From contig CM037861.1 of NCBI GenBank assembly GCA_021292105.1, positions 59,999,245 to 60,063,244 on the forward strand: a stretch of DNA of 64,000 bases. Direction: 5' to 3'. Numbering within the stretch: position 1 is the stretch's first letter; every line of letters begins with the position of its first letter. The DNA comes from Anadara kagoshimensis (Eukaryota; Mollusca; Bivalvia; Arcoida; Arcidae). A program made the translations under genes and the position numbers. Shown here piece by piece: positions 36,023 through 48,405 of the stretch. Under the pieces are notes generated by a model, which worked only from the letters and a program-made list of their open reading frames with translations, searched no databases and was not told the DNA's origin.

Positions 36023-37007
36023 CTCTTAAGGGTCATTTAAGTAGGAAAATTCAAGTGAAAACCATTTGGTTGAAAAGCGTGAAAGAGGGGTATAATTATG
36101 AAATTACCTACACAAGTGTGAAGATTTATAAATAAAAATTGATAATTTAAGAGTTTTTAAAATATTTGTTGCATTTTTTAAAGGAAATTGTACAAAAATA
36201 CACGTGTTGAGGAAAATAGTTTACACCTTGTATAACGAATTAAATTTAAAAAATGAAAAGATATTAACATAGTCAACGTCATAGAGCAGTGCATAGGGGC
36301 CAGAGTTTGTTAAAGAAATACGAGGTTTTTGAAAACTTGACAATTTACGGTTGAGGTTTTCTTTGATTTGTTTTCCTTTTAAAAATGCGTGTACCAAGCG
36401 TGATAGTTCATATTCTAAGGCCACCAACGATCCAAGGGAAGATTATAAAAGCTAAGTTTGTATATTACTTGATTATTGTTGAGCCATATTCGGCTTTATA
36501 TAGTTCAACATTGTTGAAACCAAAGAGTATTCACCTCAATTCAAATAGAACAGTATTGTGTGACCGTGCACTTTTAGTGACTTGTTGTATTTTGGATTAT
36601 TAGTGGCCTTAGAATATAGATATCACGCCTGGTACACGCATTTGTAAAAGGAAAATAAATCGTAGATAACATCAACCGTAAATTGTCGAAAAACCTAGTA
36701 TTTCTTTAACAAACTCTGCCCCCTTTGCACTGCTCTGTGACGTTGACTATCTTAATATCTTTTCATTTTTTAAAATTAATTCGTTATACAAGGTGTAAAC
36801 TATTCTCCCCAACACGTGTATTTTTGCACTATTTTCATTAAGACATGCAACAAATATTTTAAGATTTCTTAAATTATCAATTCCTGCTGTATTTTTATTT
36901 ATAAATCTTCACGCTTGTGTAGGTAATGTCATAATTATACCCCTCTTTCACGCTTTTCAACCAAATGGTTTTCACTTAAATTTTCCTACTTAGATGACCC
37001 TTAACCA
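36023..37007. mobile_element. Fold-back element with ~400 bp inverted arms
   Basis: The left arm (about 36023-36423) and right arm (about 36602-37007) are reverse complements at high identity. They start at CTTAAGGGTCATTTAAGTAG and end at CTACTTAGATGACCCTTAA. The central loop is ~180 bp, bounded by AAGGCCAC and GTGGCCTT. Matching phrases include GTGAAAGAGGGGTATAATTA, ATACACGTGTTG and AACGTCATAGAGCAGTGCA. No transposase or clear target duplication is visible. Short open frames across the arms are side effects of the repeat. Confidence 0.75.
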
Positions 37008-37555
37008 GTACATTGTAAAGCTGTCACTATACCACGTGACCAACAACCCTTAACGTGTATGAAAGACGGTTTTGAAAACGTTAACATTGCCAATTCCCGG
37101 AACGTGTTTTTTACGGGAAAACAGGAACTGATATGTTTACATTGACAATAATTATTCCACACAAACGTTAAAGGGTATCAGGTACTTGAGCGGCGAAACC
37201 TGGTCCGTTGTAAAATAAAAAAGGATCGTGCACTTAAAAATGTATGTTTTTATTGAACAACTAGTGAAAGTTGTACTTACTTGTACTTGCCATATCATAT
37301 TGAACACAATTATGGTGTTATCTGCCTGCAACGTGGGCTGGTATCGGATTAAAACTTCTGGCTTTGTTCTCACCTCTAATGTAACAAACGCGCAGTTTAT
37401 TTAAATGACGCGTTTAGGCTGTCAACAGTGTTATATAAATCTCTCATTTCGAGAAAATTGCGTAATTTTGTAAATCACCCTTACAGGTTGTAGACGTTTA
37501 GTGCATTCAAACGTCATGTTTACCAGTTTTCAAGGTTTTTACATCCCTATCTGAG

Positions 37556-37760
37556 CGTACACCGCTACGGAGCTTAGTTGGCAGAGTGCTCACTTCGTAT
37601 ATTGGAGGTCGAGTGTTCGAACCCAGACCGGGTCTGACCATGACCTGAAGATAGCTAGTTATGTTTTTTTTCGCAAATCACTCGGAATTTTGAAATGTAA
37701 ATTATAGGTTCCTTCGGAAGAGACCTTATCTGGCGTTACTAATTTGGTTTTTTATGTCAT
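37556..37760 (+). repeat. tRNA-derived SINE copy
   Basis: A tRNA-like head: AGCTTAGTTGGCAGAGTGCT (A-box region ~37574-37586), then a B box GTTCGAACCC at 37615-37624 with proper spacing, followed by a non-tRNA body beginning GACCATGACCTGAAGATAG. A folded tRNA with mature stems is not evident, so this reads as a SINE rather than a functional tRNA gene. Confidence 0.55.
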
Positions 37761-38015
37761 ATAGCCTGTATTTTGTTTAGAAATTTCGACATTATTTAAT
37801 TTTGTAATATTTAAATCAAATAATTCCTCTTAAGTTGGTTGATTCTTAGTTTTTATCTTCCTCCATGGTCGATGGCATTTTCCTTTAGCGTAGCCAGTTG
37901 TACCTGAAAATGTGTGATGCCTTTAATGTTTTAAATTTATGGTTTCTTATTAATTAAGTCAAATAGATCCAAGTCTTTACTGACTGTCAAATTATATAGC
38001 AACATTTAAGAATTG

Positions 38016-38156
38016 ACTTTCTTTTTATTCAGGGACATCAAGTGATAGCCCAGATTTTAAAACTACCATATCTAATGAACTGCGAAGCAGTTCATTTAAG
38101 ATTTGCTAGTTTTAAAATCGGGGTCATCACTTGATGTCCCGGAATAAAAAGAAAGT
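38016..38156. repeat. ~140 bp hairpin with nested palindrome
   Basis: Left arm ACTTTCTTTTTATTCAGGG and ACATCAAGTGAT; right arm ATCACTTGATGTCCCGGAAT then AAAAAGAAAGT. The arms pair over ~50 bp. The centre contains a second perfect palindrome, ATGAACTGCGAAGCAGTTCAT (one base over 20 if joined: ATGAACTGC, GAA, GCAGTTCAT). A MITE-like fold-back without coding capacity. Confidence 0.7.
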
Positions 38157-38667
38157 ACAATATTTTTCCTAACATTCTTTTTACAAAGTTCTCAATTGCG
38201 TCATACAATTAACAAAGAAAAACTGGTAAATATCGAATCTGTCGCAATGTAAACATTCTGGGAACAGCCAATATGTCAATCAAGATAATTCCCCGCCTGT
38301 TCATTGATGATGTGACGTAATAGGAGGCTTAAAAAATAGTACACTGAAAACATTTCATAAATTTTTATTCGAATTGACAAACAAAGTTACAAATTCATAT
38401 TAATTGTCAAAATACAACAGTTACTGTTAATTTTGAATTTGTTAAAAAAAATTCCGATTGTATAGATGACAGGTTACTTGAAACATCAATGCGCGATGTT
38501 TTGTTTGACTGAGTTATGCACAAGTGTATCCATACGCACAATGCATGTGGAAAAGCGTTGGTCATTGCCGAATGTCCCAAATTTTCTACAGTTCATTTTC
38601 TGAGTTCATAGGAATTCAATAGGTATTGTAAATATTAAATTTTAGTAAATTGTTGACGCTTGACAAT

Positions 38668-38830
38668 CAACAAGCAAACATACTATTCCATGTCCAAATC
38701 ACAATCGTAAAGTTAATAAAAAAACTTAGTAACTGGCAAATTAAGTTATGCATGTGAACTTTGACCAGGGAAGTCAGACCGAATGCTCTTGAAGGGTAAG
38801 CGTCGCCTGTTTAACTAGCTACAACAGCCA
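38668..38830 (+). repeat. DR1 dispersed repeat, 5' half and core
   Basis: CAAGCAAACATACTATTCCA, GGGAAGTCAGACCGAATGCT and TTTAACTAGCTACAACAG. Confidence 0.6.
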
Positions 38831-38885
38831 TTTTAAGAATGATAGGAACATGTAATATAAGACGACATTTGTTTGGTGTAGCGAG

Positions 38886-39580
38886 GTTTGCAATCGATTC
38901 CTAGGTTGTCTAGTACCTGCTTTTAGTAACACAATTCTGTTTTCATTTTAGTATTTCCCGACCTTGGTAATATGTTTGCATATTTTGGCAGATGTTTGAA
39001 ATCGGTTGCTAGGTTTCCTGTACACGTTTTTCAGAGACGCTAATATTTTTGATAATGGATAAAATTAGATAACATTCTGTTAATGTGGCGAAGTTTGCAA
39101 TCGGTTGCTAGTGCCTGTTTGTCTGACACACGCTTTCTTATCGATGTTTGACAATAAAAACCAAACGCACTAGCCAATATCCGAATCAAAATCCTAAAAG
39201 TAAATGCTTTGAAAACTGGCATATGAAGTTAAATATGTTAACCTCCACCTGGGAAGTGAGACTGGATGCTCCAGAAGAATAGTTTCCTCTACACTTGGCA
39301 CATGTAATTAAAATTGAGAGTGAAAGGAACATGTAATCGGTGCTAAATTGTCTATTAACTGCTTTTAAAAACTTTTTTTCAGACTTAGTATTTTTTTACG
39401 TTGATATTATAAGAAAACATTCGTTTGCTAGCAGATGTTTGCAATCGGTTGCCAAGCTTTCTAGTGCTTGTTGTCCAGACACACATTATACCTTCTCACG
39501 TTTATGTATATTATCGACGTTTGATAATATGACAAAATTTGTCTGATGTAACGAGGTTTACAATCGGTTGCTAGGTTGTC
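38886..39580 (+). repeat. Interrupted ~110 bp tandem repeat
   Basis: The phrase GTTTGCAATCGGTTGCTAGG recurs with changes at about 38887, 38995, 39093, 39438 and 39556, often followed by TTGTCTAGTGCCTG and a GACACAC box. Spacing is ~100-120 bp except across 39150-39335, where a DR1 copy is inserted. Confidence 0.65.
39150..39335 (+). repeat. DR1 dispersed repeat interrupting a local tandem repeat
   Basis: CCAAACGCACTAGCCAATAT, CACCTGGGAAGTGAGACTGG and GTGAAAGGAACATGTAATCG. The copy sits between units of the tandem repeat at 38886-39580. Confidence 0.55.
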
Positions 39581-40029
39581 AATTTTAAGTTTCTTTTCCA
39601 CGTTTGATAATATTATTTAGACCTGCGCCACAATCACCATAAACGATTTATTGTAATATTTACAAAAAAAAACTACAAACTAAAAGCAGACGATCATAAA
39701 ACACAACAGCGATATTAATGAAAACAGTACTTCAATATGTTTGTCGTCGTATGTTCGTTGGTAAGACAGTAAATGTTTTATGACAAAAAATAGTGTATTA
39801 GCTTTAATATAAAATTCTTAGACCATATTAAAAACGCCCACCTTTTTGTACCATATAGACATGTTTATGACAAACCAGTGAGTATTTGGACACGTAAAAG
39901 GTCGTTTAGATTTGGGAACAACTGCATTACATCATTGCCGATGCTAATAAAATGATTGTAATGGAATTTACTGCTGTTGTTTTCAACAAAGACCTGTCAC
40001 CAATTGAACACTTAGATAAGTTAGTGGTA

Positions 40030-40210
40030 TTCATATTTATCGGGCCCTCGTTAGCTATATTTAAGCATAAGCTCCTAACTATCTATCGGTAGCTTTTCGG
40101 TCACTTCCTATTCACATATCGGCCATTCTATAGACGGGTTTCGATTTATATTCGTAAGATCGGTGTTAAACTTTCGACAGGTCTGTACGATTTGTACTTT
40201 TAAATATGTT
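40030..40210 (+). repeat. DR2 dispersed repeat
   Basis: A second dispersed family, called DR2 here. Its 3' landmark is TTAAACTTTCGACAGGTCTG followed by TACGATTTG; versions recur near 41270, 59125 and 62745. Non-coding, class unknown. Confidence 0.45.
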
Positions 40211-40619
40211 ATTGCTAGCTAAAACATTTCTACACAGACAATGTGCATATTTAACAGATCGTTAACGAATTAAGTTTGGTTGTAAAATATTAGATAAGAT
40301 TAAGGCGACTTGTGTTTAATAGCACAATTTAAGTAATAAACGAGTACATAAAACTATTGTTATGTTCCACTGTGTAATGCAATTTTCTTCTCTTGGTAGA
40401 TTTAGCACATCACATCACATTAATCTTTGTTTTTGTTGATACAGGATAAGATTTTTCCAGCTTTTATATTTAAGATTTCGTTCACAACAATAACAACAAC
40501 AACAATGAAAATAGCCCGCTTTACCATACTGAATGACATGTCAAAGAAACCCTGACGTAAACATAGATATCACCTTACGTCAATATTTACCCGTCACATT
40601 TATTATACCACGCAACTTA

Positions 40620-40656
40620 GTTATTAATATTATTATTGTTATTATTATTATTATTA
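40620..40656. repeat. (ATT)n microsatellite
   Basis: Imperfect ATT repeat of about 37 bases. Confidence 0.85.
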
Positions 40657-41169
40657 GTCAACATGTTCTTGCTCTAGACCTAAGATTGAAAATATCTGCT
40701 ATCACTTGAGTAGTGTCGTATTAATGCCTTATTGGTCACCGAGGATAATTTGTATCGATACGACTTTTTTTAAAAAAAAACATTGGGATTTGAAGCGTAG
40801 AAGCTCAAATATGCTGTAATACTTTAAAAATAATACTTTACTTTAAAAAATCAGCTTAGCACAACGTGTCATTTCAAATTCCTTCAAAGTCTCGATTATT
40901 TCGATTCTAGACTGTAGACGTTAGTGTTGTCAGTCGTGATAAAACCGCTTAAAATGGCTCAAATTCACAAAGTGTATATCACTTTAAGTGATTATCACTG
41001 CATTTTCGTAGTTTTGTTTTCTGAACACAGTCGTACAATAGCCAATAAAGGATAAAACAAGGTCTGAATACCGCGTAAATTAAACTGCTGGAAAGAAACA
41101 TTTAACAGGAGAGAAAGCACATGTCACAAACTGTATATCACCTCCAACACGTGGTGTATTGAAAGTTTT

Positions 41170-41320
41170 CTTGGAAAATGTCATCCGAGATGCAATCGGC
41201 TACCGATCGAGATATAGGTAATGATGGAACGAGATGAGCTGTTAAATCGGTCCAAATTCATTAGCTTATTGTTAGACTTTCGACAGGCCTGTACTGTATA
41301 ACTATAAAAACCTTCACTAC
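41170..41320 (+). repeat. DR2 dispersed repeat
   Basis: GACTTTCGACAGGCCTGTAC and TGTATAACTATAAAAA at the 3' side, with ATCGGTCCAAATTCATTAGC upstream. Confidence 0.45.
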
Positions 41321-41970
41321 AAGATGAAAGACAAAATTAGATAAGGGAAATTATCTATTAAATATATATATACGCTTGTTTTGGATTTTACCCTTAAATA
41401 GATATAGCATATACATGTATGACCATGAAGTCTAATATTTCATTAGCGTATAAAGTCGGTCATCAAGACGTTAATATATTGACAAGATGGTTATAATACG
41501 ATGTCTGAGATCGTGATGAAAACATCTACGTATGTGATCAAGGTCAATGTGACTTCTGTTAAATCTGACACTTAGCAATAATCAGGAGTCATACCATTTC
41601 CATCACGCTTGACAAATCTGTTTAATTTATTTTTGAGAGATTTCATCATAAAAGTCAAGTAATACAAATTGAGAATCTGAGCCATGTACTCGATTAGGTC
41701 AAGTGGTAAAATGGAAATTTGAGCCATGTACTTACGAGAGTTAAGAGGTACATATGGCCAATATGAGTTGTTAAGTTGACCATTATCATATGTTAAACAT
41801 CTAGACGAATATAAAGTTATGAGCATACATGTAATTTCAGGAATTTTTTTTCTTTATCTTTCTTTCTCTTTTTTTGGCAATTAAGTATCAGCGTTTGCCA
41901 ATTTGATATTCAATAAATCAAGACAATATTAACACATAGGACAATATTTTGGAACACGATGTCGGTCTTA

Positions 41971-42038
41971 ATGAAAACATAAATAAGTTTCATTATGACA
42001 TTGCATGAAAACATAAATAAGTTTCATTATGACATTAC
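41971..42038 (+). repeat. 34 bp direct duplication
   Basis: Two adjacent, nearly identical 34-base units, each starting ATGAAAACATAAATAAG and containing TTTCATTATGACATT. Confidence 0.9.
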
Positions 42039-42354
42039 AGTCATTCGTAACTTTTGTAAAGTAGAACACATACATACGCTATGTAAAACTGAATTTTCTT
42101 TAAAGAAACGTTTGAGTTCAATCAATGTTAAACACAAAGAAAATAATGCTGTTGACTCAATGCCTCCGCAATAACATAATTTTAGTGTCCGGGCATATGC
42201 CTGATTGTAAGCCTCTTAAATTTTGTCATCTATTAGTAAAGTGTCCGTACTTATTATCAGTTGACAGGGACTTTTCTCTTAAAATTAAATATTTCATAAA
42301 GTAATGAAATGATACCCATGCAATTTGTTATCCTTAAAAAATATGTCAGTATGT

Positions 42355-42480
42355 AATGGCGGACGTAGATGGACAGAAGGTGCTCACACTTCCAGAGAAC
42401 CCGACTTCAATACTCTCATGAAAGTCTGTATGCTTAACTTCAACTTCATTTGTCAGTTTTTAAAGTTTTTTGCTTTTGAA
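42355..42480 (-). repeat. DR1 dispersed repeat, diverged
   Basis: GGACGTAGATGGACAGAAGG, CTTCCAGAGAACCCGACTTC and TTTGTCAGTTTTTAAAGTTT are a diverged reverse-complement DR1. Confidence 0.5.
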
Positions 42481-42511
42481 ACATGAACTACTATGAAACA
42501 TGAACTACTAT
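42478..42511 (+). repeat. 17 bp direct duplication
   Basis: Two identical adjacent copies of GAAACATGAACTACTAT. Confidence 0.9.
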
Positions 42512-43389
42512 GATTGTTTTTTATTACAAAAATGCTTAAATATTGGTTGCTTCTATAAACCCATAAAACGCTCCAGTTGCAATCTATCGGAATAACATCA
42601 TCTTTAAAGGAGAACGGCTGTTATAATTTCATTCCGCACGTAACAATCTATGCAACTGTTAATACTAGGGGACAGGTATTTCTGGTAGACTTTGGCAAAC
42701 TCTCCAAGGACATTATAAAAACTCAGTAGACAATTCTGTCATAGTCAATTCAGAATAACATATTGTTTTAAAAATATGGGGGCTTGTGATTAGTTGGCGA
42801 TTCAAATACATTTACCGTTCGAAAAAGACTAAAGTTTGATGTTATGGAAATAAAACCTGAATGCAAAAATATAATTACGAGTTAGCGTGTCGTTCATGTA
42901 TGACATGTAATCACAAATACATTAAATGCAACGAAGTTTATTTTGGATTTTAGATTTTAGTTGACATTAAACTTTTTTGTTTTTACCTTTTAGTCTACAT
43001 CATATTTCCTTTCAGGTTAATGGATACCTCTGCATACAATGAACAATCTGTAACCTTTATAAGGAAATACAACCATCCTCCTTTTGATATCAATACCTTA
43101 ATTACTTGAATGTGAAAAATAACTGTATTCTAAGATTAAAGAGTAAGACAGGATTCTGCAAAATAAGCTTTGATGAACGTGCCGCAAAAAACTCGATCAA
43201 TACGTTGATCATGATGGCTATCAAGTCAGTCGTGATAAAGTTTTCAATATGGAATGCAGTGAGACAATAGGACATTTGTTGGCGGGTAATGTGTACTTGT
43301 AGTTGCCCAACCTATCAAGAACTTGTCTCAAAAACTAACCATATATTGAGTTTATTAATTATACAACCTGCTGAGATGGATGTCATTTA

Positions 43390-43560
43390 TATTTATACAT
43401 TTAATGATCAGATCGCAGTCCCAAAGCAAAGTAATAACTCCAGAAATTGGTAATTAAGGTTAAGAGACCGGGTGCTCCCGAAGGTTAAGTAACTTCAAAC
43501 CAGCTACACACGTTTGTAATAAAAGACACATAGGCAATCGATATAACTCCAGGATTCTTT
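43390..43560 (+). repeat. DR1 dispersed repeat, diverged
   Basis: GATCGCAGTCCCAAAGCAAA, GAGACCGGGTGCTCCCGAAG and ACCAGCTACACACG. Confidence 0.55.
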
Positions 43561-43579
43561 TAATTTTGAATTCCATTTG

Positions 43580-43660
43580 TTTAACTGAGTTTGACAGTTT
43601 CAAAGTTTTAACTTTGTTTTTGAATTGTTGTTTGGACATAGATCAGTATGCTTGTTTTGG
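43580..43660 (-). repeat. DR1 dispersed repeat, 5' part
   Basis: GTTTGACAGTTTCAAAGTTT and GAATTGTTGTTTGGACATAG are the reverse complement of the DR1 5' segment. The following TTGTTTTGGATTTTACCC stretch recurs at 41379-41405. Confidence 0.5.
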
Positions 43661-43724
43661 ATTTTACCCTTAAATAGATATAGCTAGTATTGATTGATAG
43701 AGAAGAAACGGGTGGTGTTAATCA

Positions 43725-43890
43725 AACGCTAACATACTGATCCAAGTCCGATGCACAATCAAGAAGCAAGGTAAAAACTTTTGAACTGATAAGTCAAATA
43801 AGACACGTGAACTTCCACAAGGGAAGTGAGGCCAGGTGTACCGGAAGGGAAGGTGCCTCCTGTTTAGCTAGCTACACCGTTAACTTATTA
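43725..43890 (+). repeat. DR1 dispersed repeat, 5' half and core, good copy
   Basis: CAAACGCTAACATACTGATC, AGAAGCAAGGTAAAAACTTT, GGGAAGTGAGGCCAGGTGTA and GTTTAGCTAGCTACACCG. Confidence 0.7.
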
Positions 43891-43899
43891 TCATTATAA

Positions 43900-45700
43900 A
43901 CACGTAATTTTATACAATTAGTTTTTCTCCTTCTGATCATTAAAGTTAAATATACATGTATCAAACTAATAACATGCTATGTATTGCCCTTTATTTACAG
44001 TTATTGATGTTTCAAGTTGAAATGATATTGCTAACTCTTGGATTTTTATTTTTCGAATATAACAAATATTGTTTCATCTGACACGGTGTTCAAACGATTA
44101 ATATATAAAGCTAATAACTATTATTTATACACTTTAATTAGATTTCAAGTACACTTGTACTTACCGTATAAGACGAGTGCGTGATGCGTGAATCTTTAAG
44201 TGTTAAAATAAGCAATTTCAGTGAATGATAGTGATTATGAAACACGAGGACAAACAATAAGCAATATGAGCAATATTGATTTATGAATTTTTCATTTCGT
44301 AGGCGATTCTACCCATCAAACTATCATTTTCTTAAGCGACAAATCGGATCAAAACTACTTCCGGAACAACTGGTTGTAAGACAGACCGACGTTTTAGGGA
44401 TGAAAATAAGAAACTTGAAAATTTTGTTGTTATAAGAGGATTGTTTGCCGGTCGTTATTTTAAAACGGAAAATTATATCAAAATTTACACCATAAATAAA
44501 CATTTAGCTACAAAAAACATGATGCGAGATAGTATAACAAATCGCAAGTCACAACAAAATCACAAAAAAACGAGATAAAAGATATAGACAAAAAGACCAC
44601 AAAAACATCAGATTGTGATTTTAGAGAGAAATTGCTTAGCTACAATATTATCAACGCGGTACTAATGTAATCTGTGAAAAATGTTCTTCTTTAGCGTGGC
44701 ATATGCATGCTGGGTTGTTTGGTAAAACAAAACTTATTGTATAGTTTTAGTATTTGAACTGATGAACTACTGGTTCGTAATGAAAGTTGTTGGTTTTCAG
44801 ATCACACCACTAGCACGTATTTGTTTTTATAAATATGTCTGTTGTATTTGTTTCATTTGTTTGTTGTTATGCATTCTGTGTTCTTGTTTTGAATGTATCA
44901 TTAAGACGTGTATTAGTCATTAACATTTTAGTCTTTCATAGGGCCGCGTTTACCCCATACTGTTCAGCTAGTTTAAAAGCACATTCAACATTTAACGCGA
45001 TTGCTTATACTGAACAATGCGCAAACAATAGGTTTCGGCGCTGTACCACAGATATACCTAAAGTTTGTGTGGAACACCTATTTCCAATGCATATGTATTT
45101 GCGAAAGATGGCTTTTTCCATAAAACAACTTTTTAGGAATATTCTATTTTAACGTTTTTCAAACATTTCTGCACGAACGTTCAGATGTATTGATCAAGTG
45201 GTACAGCGGCGAAACCCGTTCGGTGTGTTTAGACGTTATCCATATAATTAGATATAAAATAGGATCTTTAGAACAATATGATTTTTAAATTATATTTCTT
45301 TACATAAAGTTCCAAATTTTAATGCGACACAAACCAAACTCGTTTGAAAATAATCAAAACGAAAACAAAAAAAGAAAATTTTATATCTTACTTTGATTTA
45401 TACTTTAGTCTCTAATACTCTGGTTCTACCACTCTTTAATAAAACAATTCAAATTCTCGAAAGCCTTTGCTGTATGATGTTGGACAAGAAGGTCAGTTAA
45501 GGATATTTTTCAGACAATTAACATGTTTGAACATTACATTATTATAACATAAATGCAATATAGCTATATGTAGATAGAAAATACGCACATTGTTTATGAC
45601 AATAAGCCTACAACAAAATGACGAAACTACAAACGACTGATCATAAAACAAGAGGAACATATATTCAGTCAACTGGTTATAAAACTTTAAAATCAAACTT
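43900..45700. other. AT-rich DNA, no recognised gene
   Basis: Includes a 105-codon open frame at 44835-45152 (plus) with an N-terminal hydrophobic stretch, but no conserved motif and a composition like its surroundings. I treat it as chance. Confidence 0.4.
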
Positions 45701-45734
45701 GACATGATTACAATTGACATTCGGTACAATTTTC

Positions 45735-45905
45735 GGAGGAGGCATCAGTGCCAGAGTTATCAAAATTGTGCTTTTATGGATCGCCGCGTCTTTCGCAAAG
45801 GTTCGAACCTCACTCGGGTAGTTCTAGGTACTAGAGTGCGAAACTTTGTCAGTTTTTTGTTGAATGTCGATGATTTTCTACGGCACACCGGATTTTCTAC
45901 GCAAT
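45735..45905 (+). repeat. tRNA-derived SINE-like copy
   Basis: A B-box-like AGGTTCGAACCT at 45799-45810 is followed by CACTCGGGTAG and, further on, GTCGATGATTTTCTACGGCA and CACCGGATTTTCTAC. The latter resembles a core (GGTTTTCTCCGGGTACTCCGG-like) that I recall from mollusc SINEs. The A-box side is poorly preserved. Confidence 0.45.
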
Positions 45906-46787
45906 CTTAAAATGAATCACGATATTATGAAACATCGTTACTCCACATCACATATTTTGACGTGTAATGAAATAATTTGAAAACTTCATTTGAACAAATA
46001 TGGCTTACTATGTGAAGTGTGAAACGCTCCCGTCCATGCTTTTTCGTGTAAAATCATCCTCTAAAACTCATAAACATAAGTTGTTTGAATTACATATTTT
46101 TATACATTTGTTTGTTCCAAAGGTAAGTGTAATGACTTAAAATATCACCTGCAACAATTTTGGCCCTTTTCAACAAGTCCCTGTAACAAGTCTGACCTTT
46201 TTCAACAAGCTTTGACAAAAGATGAAAATGCGGTTTACCAACGTACAACGAGGTATAACTTAACGTTAATTTGTTCTTATGTTTCACATTTTCTATATTG
46301 TCCTTAGTAAAGTAGATTATAATGTCGCAGAATATGCAAAGTTTAAATATTCTATTTTCTAGGAACAGTTCCACAGGATCGTTAAGTCATCTTCCAACTC
46401 CACTGTACATTGGTGAACCGTTTTTTAGAAAGCTTCAGATTTACAAATGCACAACAATTTTACCATTGAAGTGTTATTTTGTTCTGTATATATGGCTATT
46501 TGCAAACAAAAACAAACAGAAACATAAAATATGAATTCTTAAATGTACATTTATTTTTAATGACATTCCATACATATTTACATATTAATTTTACACCAAA
46601 TAATTAAATAATTACCATGTCACTTCAATAGATCTGCCATCTATCGAATCTAAAAGAAGAGATAATTGAAAGAATCAAAATGTATATATCGGGATGAAAT
46701 TTTTCATTTAAACATAAAGTTCTGCAAAATTTGTCAGATTCATAAACATCACAGTAAATTTCATATTTTACCAGACTTAATGTTACA

Positions 46788-46828
46788 GCACTAGAGGTCG
46801 GTTCAGAATTCATCTTCGTCAGTAGTAC
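46788..46828 (-). ncRNA. Isolated decayed hammerhead copy
   Basis: The minus strand carries a diverged version of the 21.6-22.3 kb motif: a GTACTA/TAGTGC stem I remnant, CTGACGA in place of CTGATGA, and GAAC in place of GAAA. The adjoining plus-strand sequence (about 46771-46950) also follows the repeat body (ACCAGACTTAATGTTACAG before it, TACCTTAGTTTTCAGAG after it), so a single repeat unit is present. Predicted inactive. Confidence 0.55.
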
Positions 46829-46977
46829 TTGCACGAAATTGTGAAACAATTTTGTTAAGAGGTAGAAAAATATCCAAAATATATGTAAACCAACTTTAGC
46901 TAGTTTACCTTAGTTTTCAGAGGATTGACATTTAAAAACTCCGATTTTGTCGTGAACATCTGCACATGAAGATTGTT

Positions 46978-47013
46978 CATATATATATATATATATATTT
47001 TTTATATATATAT
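46978..47013. repeat. (AT)n microsatellite
   Basis: Two AT runs separated by a short T tract. Confidence 0.8.
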
Positions 47014-48211
47014 TTGCAATATCAAAATGCAGTAATTCTGCATGTGACGCGTAGATTGTAAAGATGGAACAATTTAAACAACATTAATTTAACATTTGAA
47101 ATCTTAGGACCAATTGAAATACAACTGCTTACCCTGATTCTATGCAAATTGAAATGATGATATAAACATAAAGTTTATCTAATTATATCATTGAGATCTA
47201 GTATCATAGATGGAGGAATTGACAATGCCAGTATAATACAAACGTAACAATAAGACTTTCTCTGGTAATTGTAACCGCGAAAATGTTCCCTGGAGCATTA
47301 TGATATCGAACCGTCTAGATATTTTTAAGAGCGAAATATGACATAAAAAGTCGATATTGTCGCAAAGATGTCATCACAGAAGCTACAATACTTGGTTTAT
47401 AAAACCAAAACAACATTGAAAACAATATACAATTATAGGTTATTTTATCATCAATTTTTGAAATTTGACATGATTTTGTTTTATAATTATCCAAATCATC
47501 TTATCATTAATATATTTGCTTCAATATTCAGAATTTTAAAAAGAATGCAATAAAATTGTAAAAATTGAATTAAGTTTTTGATAATTACCTTAAAATAATA
47601 TTTAAAGGATTTTCAAAATTAAAAATTGAATTAAATGCTTATGTTACGAGGTAAGGTTATTTCAAGAAAATGAAAAGCATTTGTAAAATATTTATCACAA
47701 AATTCTCTATGTACATATATTTTACAAGGCAACAAATGTTAAGAAAGAGCAGCAAATATGTTACAATTAAAGAGAAAGAAAATATTCTGAAAAATGAGCT
47801 TGGGAGGCTTAAGAACAAAACTATAAATGGAAACCTCTATCCTCTCCAGTTTGATTGGAGATGGTTATTTATCAGTCATAAAAATATACTTGATGAAAAC
47901 TGAATTCATTGCTTACAGATAGAATGTTCTCAGTATTTGTAAGTTAATAATTCTCGATCAAATGTATCAATAAAAAAGTAATCTGTAATATATTACTTAT
48001 ATTACTCTTGGCTATAAACTAAACATAAAGTCAATTTGACATTAAAAGAATGAAAAGTTTTAACTATATTAAAATTTAGAAAGATACATGTATATGTATT
48101 GAAAAACATATATCAATAGAATCGTTATTGTTTTTAATCTCTTTACCAAATAATTTTAGTAATGATTTTTATATTGCTCCTATAAAAGTTTCGTTGCTAA
48201 GGGAAATTCAA
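47014..48211. other. 3' flank of the GPCR, no recognised feature
   Basis: Very AT-rich. Open frames here (for example 47368-47553 and 47670-47903, plus) have no recognisable motif. Confidence 0.45.
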
Positions 48212-48217
48212 TTTATT
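48212..48217 (-). promoter_or_regulatory. Candidate polyadenylation signal of the GPCR
   Basis: AATAAA on the minus strand lies about 190 bases after the GPCR stop codon at 48406. It is the right motif at a plausible distance, but such hexamers are frequent in DNA this AT-rich. Confidence 0.3.
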
Positions 48218-48405
48218 CAGAAAAAATCATTAATAAATCAGACTTAATTGAAATTTTTATTTTGACAAATAGTACAATAGCAAATAAACCTTTGGTAAAT
48301 TGTCTTGACATCAATAAGAGAAAATGCCAAAAGTTTTTTATGACATCTAAGTTCACATTATTTGGAAAATTGAAAATCACCTAGGCAACAATATATAACA
48401 GTAGT

